The position numbers and the translations under genes were made by a program. From Clostridiales bacterium UBA7044 (GTDB lineage: Bacteria; Bacillota; Clostridia; Oscillospirales; Oscillospiraceae): a stretch of 55,307 bases of DNA. A model generated the notes under the pieces. It was not told the origin of the DNA. It made no database searches and saw only the letters and a program-made list of their open reading frames with translations. The stretch is taken from contig DLAP01000062.1 of assembly GCA_002493965.1 (NCBI GenBank), positions 1 through 55,307 on the forward strand. The letters are read 5' to 3'. Below are positions 49,076 through 55,307 of this stretch, piece by piece. Numbering within the stretch: the stretch's first letter is position 1; every line of letters begins with the position of its first letter.

Positions 49076-50449
49076 TTAATGGAAGAATCTCCGGATCAGA
49101 TCCCGGCTATATTCCACTGTCTCCTCCATGTCGCCGAAGGACATGACTTCGCCTGCGTAGTAAGTATTGTCCTTACCCTGCATAGCCTCCACCTTGTCGT
49201 ACCAGCCGTCGGCGTAATCCTTGCAGGAGACGTGGGGGAAGTAGTACCAGTCGTCGATCCGCTCTACCTTCTCCACCTTCTTGCCGCAGATTTCCATATC
49301 CTTCAGAGTGGTCTCCTTGGCCTGCTCGAAGGGCACGTCCTCCATACCCTCGTGGTTGCGCAGGGTGAAGGTCACAAGAGGCTGATCGTCGGCATCGGGC
49401 CAGCGGTGATAGAACACCATCAGGTGGCCCCGGGTCTCGTTGGTCATATTCTCGAAGAAATAGTAGGAGATATCGGGGCAGTTGCCCTCCTCTGTCCGGA
49501 CAGCCATGGTGAAGTATTCCTTGTGCTGAATCTTGGAGAACAGCTCCTTCTCCTCTTCCCGGGGGTCGCCGTAGCCCAGGAACAGTTCCAGAGGCGTGCA
49601 GATGATCAGCTTGTCGAACTCTTCCACAGCACCGTTCACGGTGATGTAAACCTTGTCGTTCTTCCGTTCAATTCCCGTGACCTCGCTGTTGAGGAGCGCG
49701 GGGTGCTTCAGGTGGGCATTCACACCCTCCCAGATGGACTGGGTGCCGTCCTTCCAGGTCCACAGCTTGCCCGTGGACAGGAACTGCCGGACGGTGAAGG
49801 CATCCAGGTACTTCACAACATAGGCGGCAGGAATCTCGTCAAAGTAGCCGTAGCCGAAGGAGGTGAAGGGGCCCTTCCACACCAGGGTGGCGTCCTCGCA
49901 CTTATTGAGCTTCAGGAACTCGGAGAAGGGCATACTCAGGTCCTTCAGGTTGGGGTTCTCGCCCTCAATGTGCTGCAGGCGCAGTTCGGGAGAGGGGCAG
50001 GGACCTTCGTAGCGGCCCTGGGCCACACCCCGGTGGCCGTTGACGTCATAGCCCTTGTACTTGGTATTCAGCAGCCGGGAGAGCTTGTTCATCTTGATGA
50101 CCTTTTTCAGCAGGGCCAGCTTGGAGGATTTCTGGGGAGTTCCGTCAGTCTCCATGAACCGACGGCCCATGGCAGGCCCGCCGATGTGGGTGGTGCCGCC
50201 GAACTCCTCGCACTCCGCCACGGCAAAGTAAGTATCACAGCCCATGACCGCTCCCATTTCAATGGTCCGGTCCCCCCACTTGCCTTCCTTGTCCTTCACG
50301 GCCATCATGGGGGACAGGCACTTGCCGCCTACCCGTCCGCTCTTTTCGTAGATGACGTAGTTGTCGTAGCCAGCCTTTTCCAGGTACATTGCCGCGCTGG
50401 TGCCGGCAGGGCCTGCGCCGATGATACAGATGCGTGCGTTTTTATCCAT
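49076..50449 (-). CDS. FAD-dependent amine-oxidase-fold oxidoreductase
   Basis: 457 residues from the ATG at 50449 (GGAGGAGAA upstream). The N-terminal ADP-binding motif IIGAGPAGTSAAMYLEKAG is followed by EKSGRVGGKC, and the C-terminus has the FAD-closing YYAGEVMSFGDMEETVEYSR. The overall layout is that of the flavin amine oxidase / protoporphyrinogen oxidase / phytoene desaturase superfamily (closest feel: beta-cyclopiazonate-dehydrogenase-like NAD(P)-binding proteins). Soluble, no signal peptide. The substrate is unknown. Its place between two hypB genes is odd. Repeat copy B lies just upstream of its ribosome binding site. Confidence 0.85.
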   Translation of the reverse strand: MDKNARICIIGAGPAGTSAAMYLEKAGYDNYVIYEKSGRVGGKCLSPMMAVKDKEGKWGDRTIEMGAVMGCDTYFAVAECEEFGGTTHIGGPAMGRRFMETDGTPQKSSKLALLKKVIKMNKLSRLLNTKYKGYDVNGHRGVAQGRYEGPCPSPELRLQHIEGENPNLKDLSMPFSEFLKLNKCEDATLVWKGPFTSFGYGYFDEIPAAYVVKYLDAFTVRQFLSTGKLWTWKDGTQSIWEGVNAHLKHPALLNSEVTGIERKNDKVYITVNGAVEEFDKLIICTPLELFLGYGDPREEEKELFSKIQHKEYFTMAVRTEEGNCPDISYYFFENMTNETRGHLMVFYHRWPDADDQPLVTFTLRNHEGMEDVPFEQAKETTLKDMEICGKKVEKVERIDDWYYFPHVSCKDYADGWYDKVEAMQGKDNTYYAGEVMSFGDMEETVEYSRDLIRRFFH

Positions 50450-50472
50450 AGTTTTCTCCTCCAGGTTTTTGT

Positions 50473-50634
50473 GGGAAACTCTGAATAAATTGTCTGCAGC
50501 AACTGCCGGATCTTTTGCCCCAATCGTGCAGTTTGAAAAATTGGAAATACACAAAGTATTCCTCAATTTTCCAAACTTTCGTTTGTGCCAAAATCTCTCG
50601 GCATTTGCTCTTGCCAATTTAATCAGAGCTTCCC
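50473..50634 (-). repeat. Structured terminal-inverted-repeat element, copy B
   Basis: 162-bp element in the gap between hypB copy 2 and the FAD oxidoreductase gene, with forward orientation on the minus strand, the same as the genes. It starts GGGAAGCTCTGAT and ends TTCAGAGTTTCCC. The central hairpin has AGTTTG/CAAACT, AAAATTG/CAATTTT and the invariant GGAATAC-TTTGT-GTATTTC. Compared with copy A (11808-11970), six base pairs changed on both sides and pairing is kept throughout. Conserved single-stranded blocks include GGCAAGAGC, AGATTTTGGC and TGGGGCAAAAGAT. It would be part of the transcript if hypB copy 2 is read through into the next gene. Confidence 0.8.
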
Positions 50635-50649
50635 TATTTTCTGCCCTCT

Positions 50650-51339
50650 TCAGGCATTTTTCACTTTTTCGATCTCCCCGTGAAGGTACGTTAGCAGCTC
50701 CTCTACCCCCTCACCCGTGCGGGCGGAGGTAAAGAACACCGGTGCGGACGGATTCCGTTTGCGGATATTCTCCAGGGCCTTTTCCCGGGAGAAGTCAAAG
50801 ACGGGGGCCACATCGGTCTTGGTCACTGTCACCGCAGAGGCCGCCTCAAACATGAGAGGGTATTTCAGTGGCTTGTCGTCCCCCTCCGGAAGGGACAGCA
50901 GCACCAGATTGCAGGCGGCGCCGGTGTCAAATTCCGCCGGGCACACCAGATTTCCGATGTTTTCCAGAATCACCACGTCCAGATCTTCCAGGCCCAGGGC
51001 TTCCAGGGCCTCCTGAGACATCTGCCAGGTGATGTGGCAGGCCCCAACCGTGTGCATCTGGATCACCTTGACGCCCAGGGAAGCAATGGTTCTGGCGTCC
51101 ACATCGGAGTCGATGTCCGCCTCAATGACCCCGATCCGGAAGCTTCTCTTTAATTCCGTCAGGATCCTGGTAAGCAATGTAGTTTTCCCGCTTCCCGGAG
51201 AGGACATCAGGTTGAGGTAGAAGATTTTTCTGCGGATCAGTTCCTGACGCAGTTCCTCCGCCCGGGCATTGTTGCGGGAGGTGATGTCCTCCTTGATCTC
51301 CACCGTGAGAGGGCTTCGGGAACTGCTTCTAAACTCCAT
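50650..51339 (-). CDS. hypB: HypB-family GTPase (copy 2)
   Basis: 229 residues from the ATG at 51339 (GGAGGGG upstream). P-loop SSPGSGKTT (46-54), EADIDSDVDART, metal-site pair C101-H102 in VGACHITWQM, ENIGNLVCPAEFDTG, and TKTD as nucleotide-specificity motif. It is the promoter-proximal gene of the cluster (TTGATT, 17 bp, TATAAT at 51416-51444). Having two different HypB proteins and one HypA together suggests either two nickel clients or a HypB variant with a new job. No hydrogenase is in the window. Confidence 0.93.
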   Translation of the reverse strand: MEFRSSSRSPLTVEIKEDITSRNNARAEELRQELIRRKIFYLNLMSSPGSGKTTLLTRILTELKRSFRIGVIEADIDSDVDARTIASLGVKVIQMHTVGACHITWQMSQEALEALGLEDLDVVILENIGNLVCPAEFDTGAACNLVLLSLPEGDDKPLKYPLMFEAASAVTVTKTDVAPVFDFSREKALENIRKRNPSAPVFFTSARTGEGVEELLTYLHGEIEKVKNA

Positions 51340-51415
51340 AGCATTCCCCTCCAATAACAGATTATGGAAATGAATGTGCGTTCTGCACAAATTCCAGAAA
51401 AAAACATCTTCTTAA

Positions 51416-51444
51416 ATTATATCATTTTACGTCCAATAAATCAA
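51416..51444 (-). promoter_or_regulatory. Promoter of the hyp/flavoprotein cluster
   Basis: Minus strand TTGATT (51439-51444), 17 bp, TATAAT (51416-51421). The 355-bp gap to the sigma gene holds only this promoter, a GTTCTG/CAGAAC stem and the signals listed for the sigma gene. Confidence 0.72.
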
Positions 51445-51587
51445 CCTTTTTCGGCAAAAATTCTTACGATCACATTAAGGGTAAAAAGCAGGGGCCTCCA
51501 ATGGCATGAAAAGGCTCCCGAAGGCGTTCTGTCACTCCCGCAGAACGGCCATTCCTCCCTCCGGAAAAGAAATTTTTTCTTTTTTAC

Positions 51588-51676
51588 GCAACCTTTTTTC
51601 TCCGGAAATCGTATAATAGGTGAAAGATCTTTCAAATCATGGCCCTTCCCGCACCGGGATCCCAACGGGAAAGGCC
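51588..51676 (+). promoter_or_regulatory. Possible ECF-type autoregulated promoter, palindrome and leader hairpin
   Basis: GCAACCT (51588-51594) and CGTATAAT (51610-51617) resemble the AAC...CGT layout of ECF promoters, though the TATAAT could also serve sigma-A. A perfect 14-bp palindrome TGAAAGATCTTTCA (51621-51634) sits at the expected start of transcription. A GGCCCTTCCCG/CGGGAAAGGCC stem (about 51641-51676) precedes the ribosome binding site. Confidence 0.5.
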
Positions 51677-51694
51677 GTTACACAGGAGTTTTTT

Positions 51695-52177
51695 ATGAGA
51701 CTATCCGTTGAGGAAGCGTTCCGGCAATACGGCGACCGGGTATTTTCCGCCGCCTTCAGCATCTGCCGGAATCGTGAGGATGCCGATGATGTCGTGCAGG
51801 ACACCTTCTTGAAGTATCACACCCGCAAAACAGACTACATAGATGAAGCCCATCTGAAAGCCTGGCTTCTCCGGGTGGCCATCAACCGGGCCAGGGACAT
51901 TCTCGGCGCCTTCTGGCGCAGGAATCGGGTCAGTTGGGAGGATTACATGGACGAGCTGGAATTTGCGGAGCCGGAGGACCGAAGCCTGTTTGAGGCGGTG
52001 ATGCGGCTGCCGGAGAAATACCGGATTGTCATTCATCTGCACTACTACGAGGAATACTCCATCGAGGAAATCTCAGATGCCCTGCACAGCACTCCGGGCA
52101 CGGTAAAAAGTCAACTGAGCCGGGGAAGAAAACTTCTGAAATCCATGCTTACGGAGGATGGGAACCATGATCGATAA
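51695..52177 (+). CDS. ECF-type RNA polymerase sigma factor
   Basis: 160 residues from the ATG at 51695 (CAGGAG upstream). Region 2 is at residues ~10-75 (CRNREDADDVVQDTFLKYH and the region 2.4 LKAWLLRVAINRARD). Region 4 is at ~100-155 (LPEKYRIVIHLHYYEEYSIEEIS, then the recognition helix STPGTVKSQLSRGRKLL). A short extracytoplasmic-function sigma factor. The next gene overlaps its 3' end by 11 bp and encodes a single-pass membrane protein, the expected place for its anti-sigma factor. The upstream promoter has ECF-like elements, so autoregulation is plausible. Confidence 0.93.
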   Translation: MRLSVEEAFRQYGDRVFSAAFSICRNREDADDVVQDTFLKYHTRKTDYIDEAHLKAWLLRVAINRARDILGAFWRRNRVSWEDYMDELEFAEPEDRSLFEAVMRLPEKYRIVIHLHYYEEYSIEEISDALHSTPGTVKSQLSRGRKLLKSMLTEDGNHDR

Positions 52178-52763
52178 AAAGCAGTATCAGCGGACCTTTG
52201 GTGTACTCCACGCCTCCGGGGACTTTTTGAAGGAGGAAACATTCATGCAGACTAAAAGACATTTTTCTGTGCGCAGAATCGTATTTCTGTGTGCTGCCGT
52301 GATTCTGGTGGTCAGTATGGCCACGGTTTGCTACGCGAAGGACGTGGGCGGCATTCAAAGAACCATTCAGCTTTGGGTCCACGGGGATCAGACCAGCGCC
52401 GTTATGGACATTCAGGACGGGCACTACACCCTCACCTATGAAGATGCCCAGGGAAATTCCCACGAGCGCGGCGGCGGTGGCGTTGCTTATGAGCCGGACG
52501 GCTCCGAACGTCCCCTGACGGAAGAAGAGCTGATGGAACAGCTGAATATGCCGGAGGTAGAATACCAGGAGGATGGCAGCGTCTGGATCTATTATATGGA
52601 TCAGGCCATGGAAATTACCGACCGGTTTAATGAGGAGAATTTCTGTTTTGTTACCCTGAAAGACGGAGCAGATGTTCTGTATGTTACCATAAAGTATAAT
52701 GACGGCTTTGCTTGCAGTTCCATCGCATATGTGCAGCCCAGTGAGTTCAATACCAGCAAATAA
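52167..52763 (+). CDS. Single-pass membrane protein, candidate anti-sigma factor
   Basis: 198 residues from the ATG at 52167, chosen because GGAGGATGGGAACC directly precedes it. A cytoplasmic segment of ~40 residues, a membrane helix at ~40-58 (IVFLCAAVILVVSMATVCY) and an outside domain of ~140 residues (GGIQRTIQLWVHGDQTS and a beta-rich C-terminus). The cytoplasmic part lacks the HxxxCxxC zinc motif of classic ZAS anti-sigmas, but its overlap with the sigma gene supports that role. The outside domain could sense an envelope signal. Function inferred from context only. Confidence 0.8.
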   Translation: MIDKKQYQRTFGVLHASGDFLKEETFMQTKRHFSVRRIVFLCAAVILVVSMATVCYAKDVGGIQRTIQLWVHGDQTSAVMDIQDGHYTLTYEDAQGNSHERGGGGVAYEPDGSERPLTEEELMEQLNMPEVEYQEDGSVWIYYMDQAMEITDRFNEENFCFVTLKDGADVLYVTIKYNDGFACSSIAYVQPSEFNTSK

Positions 52764-52783
52764 GGAAACTTCATTGACACAGC

Positions 52784-52826
52784 GAAAATAGAAAGCCCCC
52801 GGCTCTCGCCGGAGGCTTTCTATTTT
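52784..52826. terminator. Bidirectional terminator
   Basis: Stem of about 18 bp, GAAAATAGAAAGCCCCCGG with CCGGAGGCTTTCTATTTTC, A-rich on one side and T-rich on the other, between convergent genes. Confidence 0.9.
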
Positions 52827-52844
52827 CATATGATGCAGCCAAGC

Positions 52845-53570
52845 TCACTTGGCGCCCTCTGTCATGGCTTCCCAAAGAGCGGCATAAGCGTCCAGATTCT
52901 CTGATTTCCACCCATCCATAAACACGCCCCGGCCAATCGAAATCTCCGAAAGCAGCTGCTGATTTTCCACCAGGATCTCCTGCTCCGTGCCGCTGAGGTT
53001 TACGCTGCCCAGGTCCATTCCCGCCAGAACCGGGCAGTCCTTCCAGGCAAGCCAAAGTTCCTCCGATGGCGCAGTATCTTCTTCCGGGATCCTTCCGTCC
53101 GGATAGGCAAGCATCCCATACTTTTCCTGAAAAGAGGCAGGATCCTCCAGGAAAAAGCAAACGAACTGGCTGGTGGAGAAATCGCCGGTCAGGCGTGCCT
53201 GGGTGCCAAGCAAAGTCTGCGCGGATTCCATCTGAGAAGACAATACATATTGCTCGATTTGCACCAGCACCTCGCCATCTCCATTGAGATCCTGGCCTTT
53301 TTCTGCCAGTGCGGATTCCAGTGCGTTCACGGTATCATCCGGAAGCCCCATCTCCCCTACATATGCCATCTGATAATCCGGCTCTGGCAGTGCGTTGACC
53401 ACCGAGTCCCAGACGGCGTACCCGATTAGGGCGGCCAATGCCAATCCGATCAGCACGAACCGTTTATTGTAGTCCCACCAGTTTTTCCATTTTTCTTTCG
53501 GGGTCCGTTCCCGCTCCTCCGTCTGGGCAGATTGCTGTTTTGCCTGCTTTAATAAGTATTCACTTGCCAT
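52845..53570 (-). CDS. Membrane-anchored extracytoplasmic protein of unknown function
   Basis: 241 residues. A charged cytoplasmic tail (about 1-35, with Glu/Arg/Lys clusters), a membrane helix at ~38-56 (FVLIGLALAALIGYAVW) and an outside domain of ~185 residues beginning PDYQMAYVGEMGLPDD. It includes a DLNGDGEV segment that looks like a calcium-binding or dockerin-like loop, but only a single one. I recognise a Clostridia-type conserved protein but no named family. It is monocistronic, convergent with the sigma/anti-sigma genes. Confidence 0.78.
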   Translation of the reverse strand: MASEYLLKQAKQQSAQTEERERTPKEKWKNWWDYNKRFVLIGLALAALIGYAVWDSVVNALPEPDYQMAYVGEMGLPDDTVNALESALAEKGQDLNGDGEVLVQIEQYVLSSQMESAQTLLGTQARLTGDFSTSQFVCFFLEDPASFQEKYGMLAYPDGRIPEEDTAPSEELWLAWKDCPVLAGMDLGSVNLSGTEQEILVENQQLLSEISIGRGVFMDGWKSENLDAYAALWEAMTEGAK

Positions 53571-53707
53571 AGTTCTTTCCCTTTCTTCCGACCCATTCTG
53601 TCTGCATTGGGTTTATTATCCGGAATTTTCTCATAAGATTGGTGAAGGATCTGTAAATTTTACAAAAAATCATTCGATAGCGGAAGTGTGCGGCAAGCTG
53701 TAGGAAT

Positions 53708-53749
53708 CAGAAAATCGGCAGCCTTCTATCGAAGGCTGCCGATTTTCTG
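53708..53749. repeat. Long perfect inverted repeat
   Basis: 19-bp perfect arms CAGAAAATCGGCAGCCTTC / GAAGGCTGCCGATTTTCTG around TATC. Could be a terminator for something read from either side, but no gene adjoins it. It lies in the gene-poor stretch 53571-54354. Confidence 0.65.
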
Positions 53750-53921
53750 ATAGCGGACTTTGCAGAGCGGTGTCGAGTATTTTAAGGGCACATCAAGGAT
53801 TTGCTGCTTGCGCCCTTTTGGCAAAAGAATATTTTCTCCCAAAAAACAGCCTGTTTATCGCTCTATCCTTCAATCGAATATCTCCATGCATCTTGCGTGC
53901 GGATATTACATTGCGGCGATC

Positions 53922-54056
53922 TTATTCTTGACTGCATTTTGCAATTCGATTGGCTTCCAGCTGCGCCTTATATTCACTGTGACGTTTGTCCATATCATAG
54001 GTCAGCAGCACAATGACCATACCTCGACGCTTTGGAAGCAGCGTAATCTTGTACAT
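53922..54056 (-). other. Possible 44-codon remnant ORF in a gene-poor stretch
   Basis: A short minus-strand frame starting MYKITLLPKRRGM and ending KAQLEANRIAKCSQE. It looks more protein-like than the plus-strand frames here but has no good ribosome binding site, and I recognise no family. It may be the end of a lost gene. The whole gap 53571-54354 otherwise shows only hairpins and AT-rich sequence. Confidence 0.25.
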
Positions 54057-54257
54057 ACTTTACTGACTGGCCGCCGTTTCAAAAAAGAGACGCGAAGCGG
54101 CTTAGATTGGTGTACCCATTTTGTCCAGAAAAATTTCTGAAATTCCTACTTGACTTTTGTTAGCAGGTCTTTCTCAAAAACAAATCATACTGATATTCAA
54201 TAAGAAGCTTTAATTCGTAGAATTGATGTTTTTTATATGAAGATCATTATAAGACGG

Positions 54258-54347
54258 GTTTTCGTGATTTTCTTTTTCGAAAATCACGAAAACGGCAACG
54301 CCATAAGGTGGTGCCTACCTGATAAAAATGAAAGATTTTTATCAGGT
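54258..54347 (-). terminator. Two tandem hairpins downstream of the amidohydrolase fragment
   Basis: First (gene-proximal) ACCTGATAAAAAT / ATTTTTATCAGGT (54317-54347), then GTTTTCGTGATTTTC / GAAAATCACGAAAAC (54258-54293). Both have perfect arms and lie just past the stop of the fragment at 54355. Probably a terminator plus a second stem. Confidence 0.7.
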
Positions 54348-54354
54348 AATAGTA

Positions 54355-54672
54355 TCAGTCGTCTACGCCTTTGATTTCCTTATATTGGGGCTTATCATAG
54401 TATCTGCCTGCTGCGACCACACCTTCAGGGCCCTTCAGATTCTTCAGATCCTGCAGCGGATCGGCCTTCAGAATGATAAAGTCCGCTGCTTTTCCGGCAT
54501 CCAGGGTGCCCGTATAGGCATCCGCGGCAATGACTTCGGCAGTCTCTCTTGTGGCAATGTCGATAATCTCCAGATTGCTCAGCCCGGTGCATTCCTGGAA
54601 CAGGATCAGCTCCTTATATGTGTTGTAAGGCGGCACATAGGGAACAGAGGCGTCCGTGCCGATGCCTAAGAA
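54355..54672 (-). pseudogene. C-terminal fragment of an amidohydrolase
   Basis: About 105 codons encode the C-terminal end of an amidohydrolase (imidazolonepropionase/dihydroorotase-like superfamily): FLGIGTDASVPYV with the metal-binding aspartate, a helix LSNLEIIDIATRETAEVIA and the closing GTLDAGKAADFIILKADPL. The N-terminal HxH and most of the barrel are missing. The fragment joins the MFS fragment near 54670 in a different frame. Confidence 0.78.
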
Positions 54673-55307
54673 GATTGATGAGCGTAAATGCCCACCGATA
54701 GGTTCCCTGCCAGCGGTACAGGAAGCCCGTTATTGGGAAGAAAATACCAATGCTGACAAAGGTACTGGCCTGTACCAGACCCAGAAGTCCCGTACATGCC
54801 CGTTGACCAAAGGTATCGCTCATCAAAAGCGAAGGCGTGACAGTGCACAGTGGGTACGCAAGCCCCATCATTGCCGCCGCCAGGAACATCTCTCCCTGTC
54901 CGGAGGGACGAAAAATCAGCAGCCAGGTGGCAATCCAAGAAAGCACCGAAGTGTAGAGAATAAATACTCTCGTCCCAAACCGGTCCGCAAGGATTCCTCC
55001 CAGAATCGTACCAAATGTACCCACCAGCATCATTACGGAGTAGATCTGGGAAGATTGCAAAATGCTCATTCCCTCATTCTGCAAATGGGAGGGGATATAA
55101 GACTGAACCGTAGAAAGCAGGCCGGCAGCCAACAAGGTTACAAACAAAATCAGCAGGAACAGCGATGTTTTTCCGGCTTCCTTTTCGCTGATGTCCAGAA
55201 CACCGGGCTTGTCCGTTTGGGATTTCTCTTCTGTCGTCTTTGCATCTTCCGCATTGGACATTTGGGAGGGTGCCTCCTTTACCAAAAGACTAACTATTAA
55301 AAGTCAA
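54670..55307 (-). pseudogene. Middle/C-terminal fragment of an MFS transporter, broken at both ends
   Basis: About 205 codons encoding the central loop and roughly five helices of the second half of a major facilitator (LFLLILFVTLLAAGLLSTVQ, then the GGILADRFGTRVF motif). The match ends at AFTLINL near 54670, where the amidohydrolase sequence begins out of frame. At the window edge the frame runs LLIVSLLVKEAPS, like the end of helix 6, but an in-frame TGA lies just before it (about 55304-55306), so the first half is cut by a stop or lies in another frame outside. The TTG at 55285 or the ATG near 55261 could start a short product, but it would not be a working transporter. Confidence 0.72.

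Noticed and set aside
53760..54140. A 126-codon plus-strand open frame.
   Set aside because: No ribosome binding site, odd composition, and it crosses hairpin-rich sequence. It looks like a chance frame.
1..55307. CRISPR arrays, tRNA or rRNA genes, and intact insertion sequences.
   Set aside because: No regularly spaced direct repeats, no cloverleaf or rRNA-like blocks, and no transposase were seen in reading through the window.

Overview
The window comes from a sporulating, anaerobic, fairly GC-rich low-GC-phylum (Firmicutes) bacterium, most likely a gut Clostridia of the Oscillospirales/Ruminococcaceae type. I infer this from the sporulation genes (spoVAC, spoIID), LuxS, the ABC/two-component modules, strong Shine-Dalgarno sites, and an intergenic repeat of the GCCTTCCCCT...GGGGAAGGTGGC...GGATGAGGTG kind that I know from that group. 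No rRNA, tRNA or CRISPR array was seen, and there is no intact transposase.

Layout. 1-10 kb holds housekeeping genes: M29 aminopeptidase, homocysteine methyltransferase, a membrane-anchored E2-like acyltransferase, BirA, a small acidic repeat protein, an Xre/membrane-protein pair, VOC protein, DUF1934, Ddl and MurC. At 10-14.5 kb a NhaC-type transporter lies behind a clear lysine riboswitch (a LysW-type lysine transporter), followed by a Cu/Zn SOD-like protein, SpoVAC and a DUF134-NifX fusion. 14.6-18.2 kb is a compact aminoethylphosphonate operon: transaminase, a cytidylyltransferase-PEP mutase fusion, and phosphonopyruvate decarboxylase. 18.2-21.5 kb has mtnN/luxS, a PadR/HAAS pair and SpoIID. 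21.6-27.1 kb is a BceRS-BceAB-like two-component/ABC module plus a lipoprotein. At 28.3-29.4 kb three gene fragments (DauR-like regulator, MalY/PatB aminotransferase, APC permease) are welded together. Next come a MarR regulator with a flavodoxin-ferredoxin protein and a YtrA-type GntR/ABC operon.

32.8-45 kb is an alpha-glucan locus read on the minus strand. A surface beta-helix glycosidase-like protein and a discoidin-domain protein sit upstream of a LacI regulator. Then come an ABC sugar importer, two tandem GH65 phosphorylases and beta-phosphoglucomutase. Import, phosphorolysis and conversion of beta-glucose 1-phosphate to glucose 6-phosphate form one pathway. 45.1-51.4 kb is an unusual cluster with hypA, two hypB genes, a 951-residue Fe-S/flavoprotein and an FAD oxidoreductase, but no hydrogenase or urease. 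The end of the window holds an ECF sigma/anti-sigma-like pair, a membrane protein, a hairpin-rich gene-poor stretch, and a broken MFS/amidohydrolase fusion.

The most interesting new signal is a 162-163 bp element present twice (11808-11970 and 50473-50634, opposite orientations). It has terminal inverted repeats and a long central hairpin whose two copies differ by six fully compensated base-pair changes. It looks like a structured RNA or small non-autonomous mobile element. One copy lies between the lysine riboswitch and its gene, the other inside the hypB/flavoprotein cluster.
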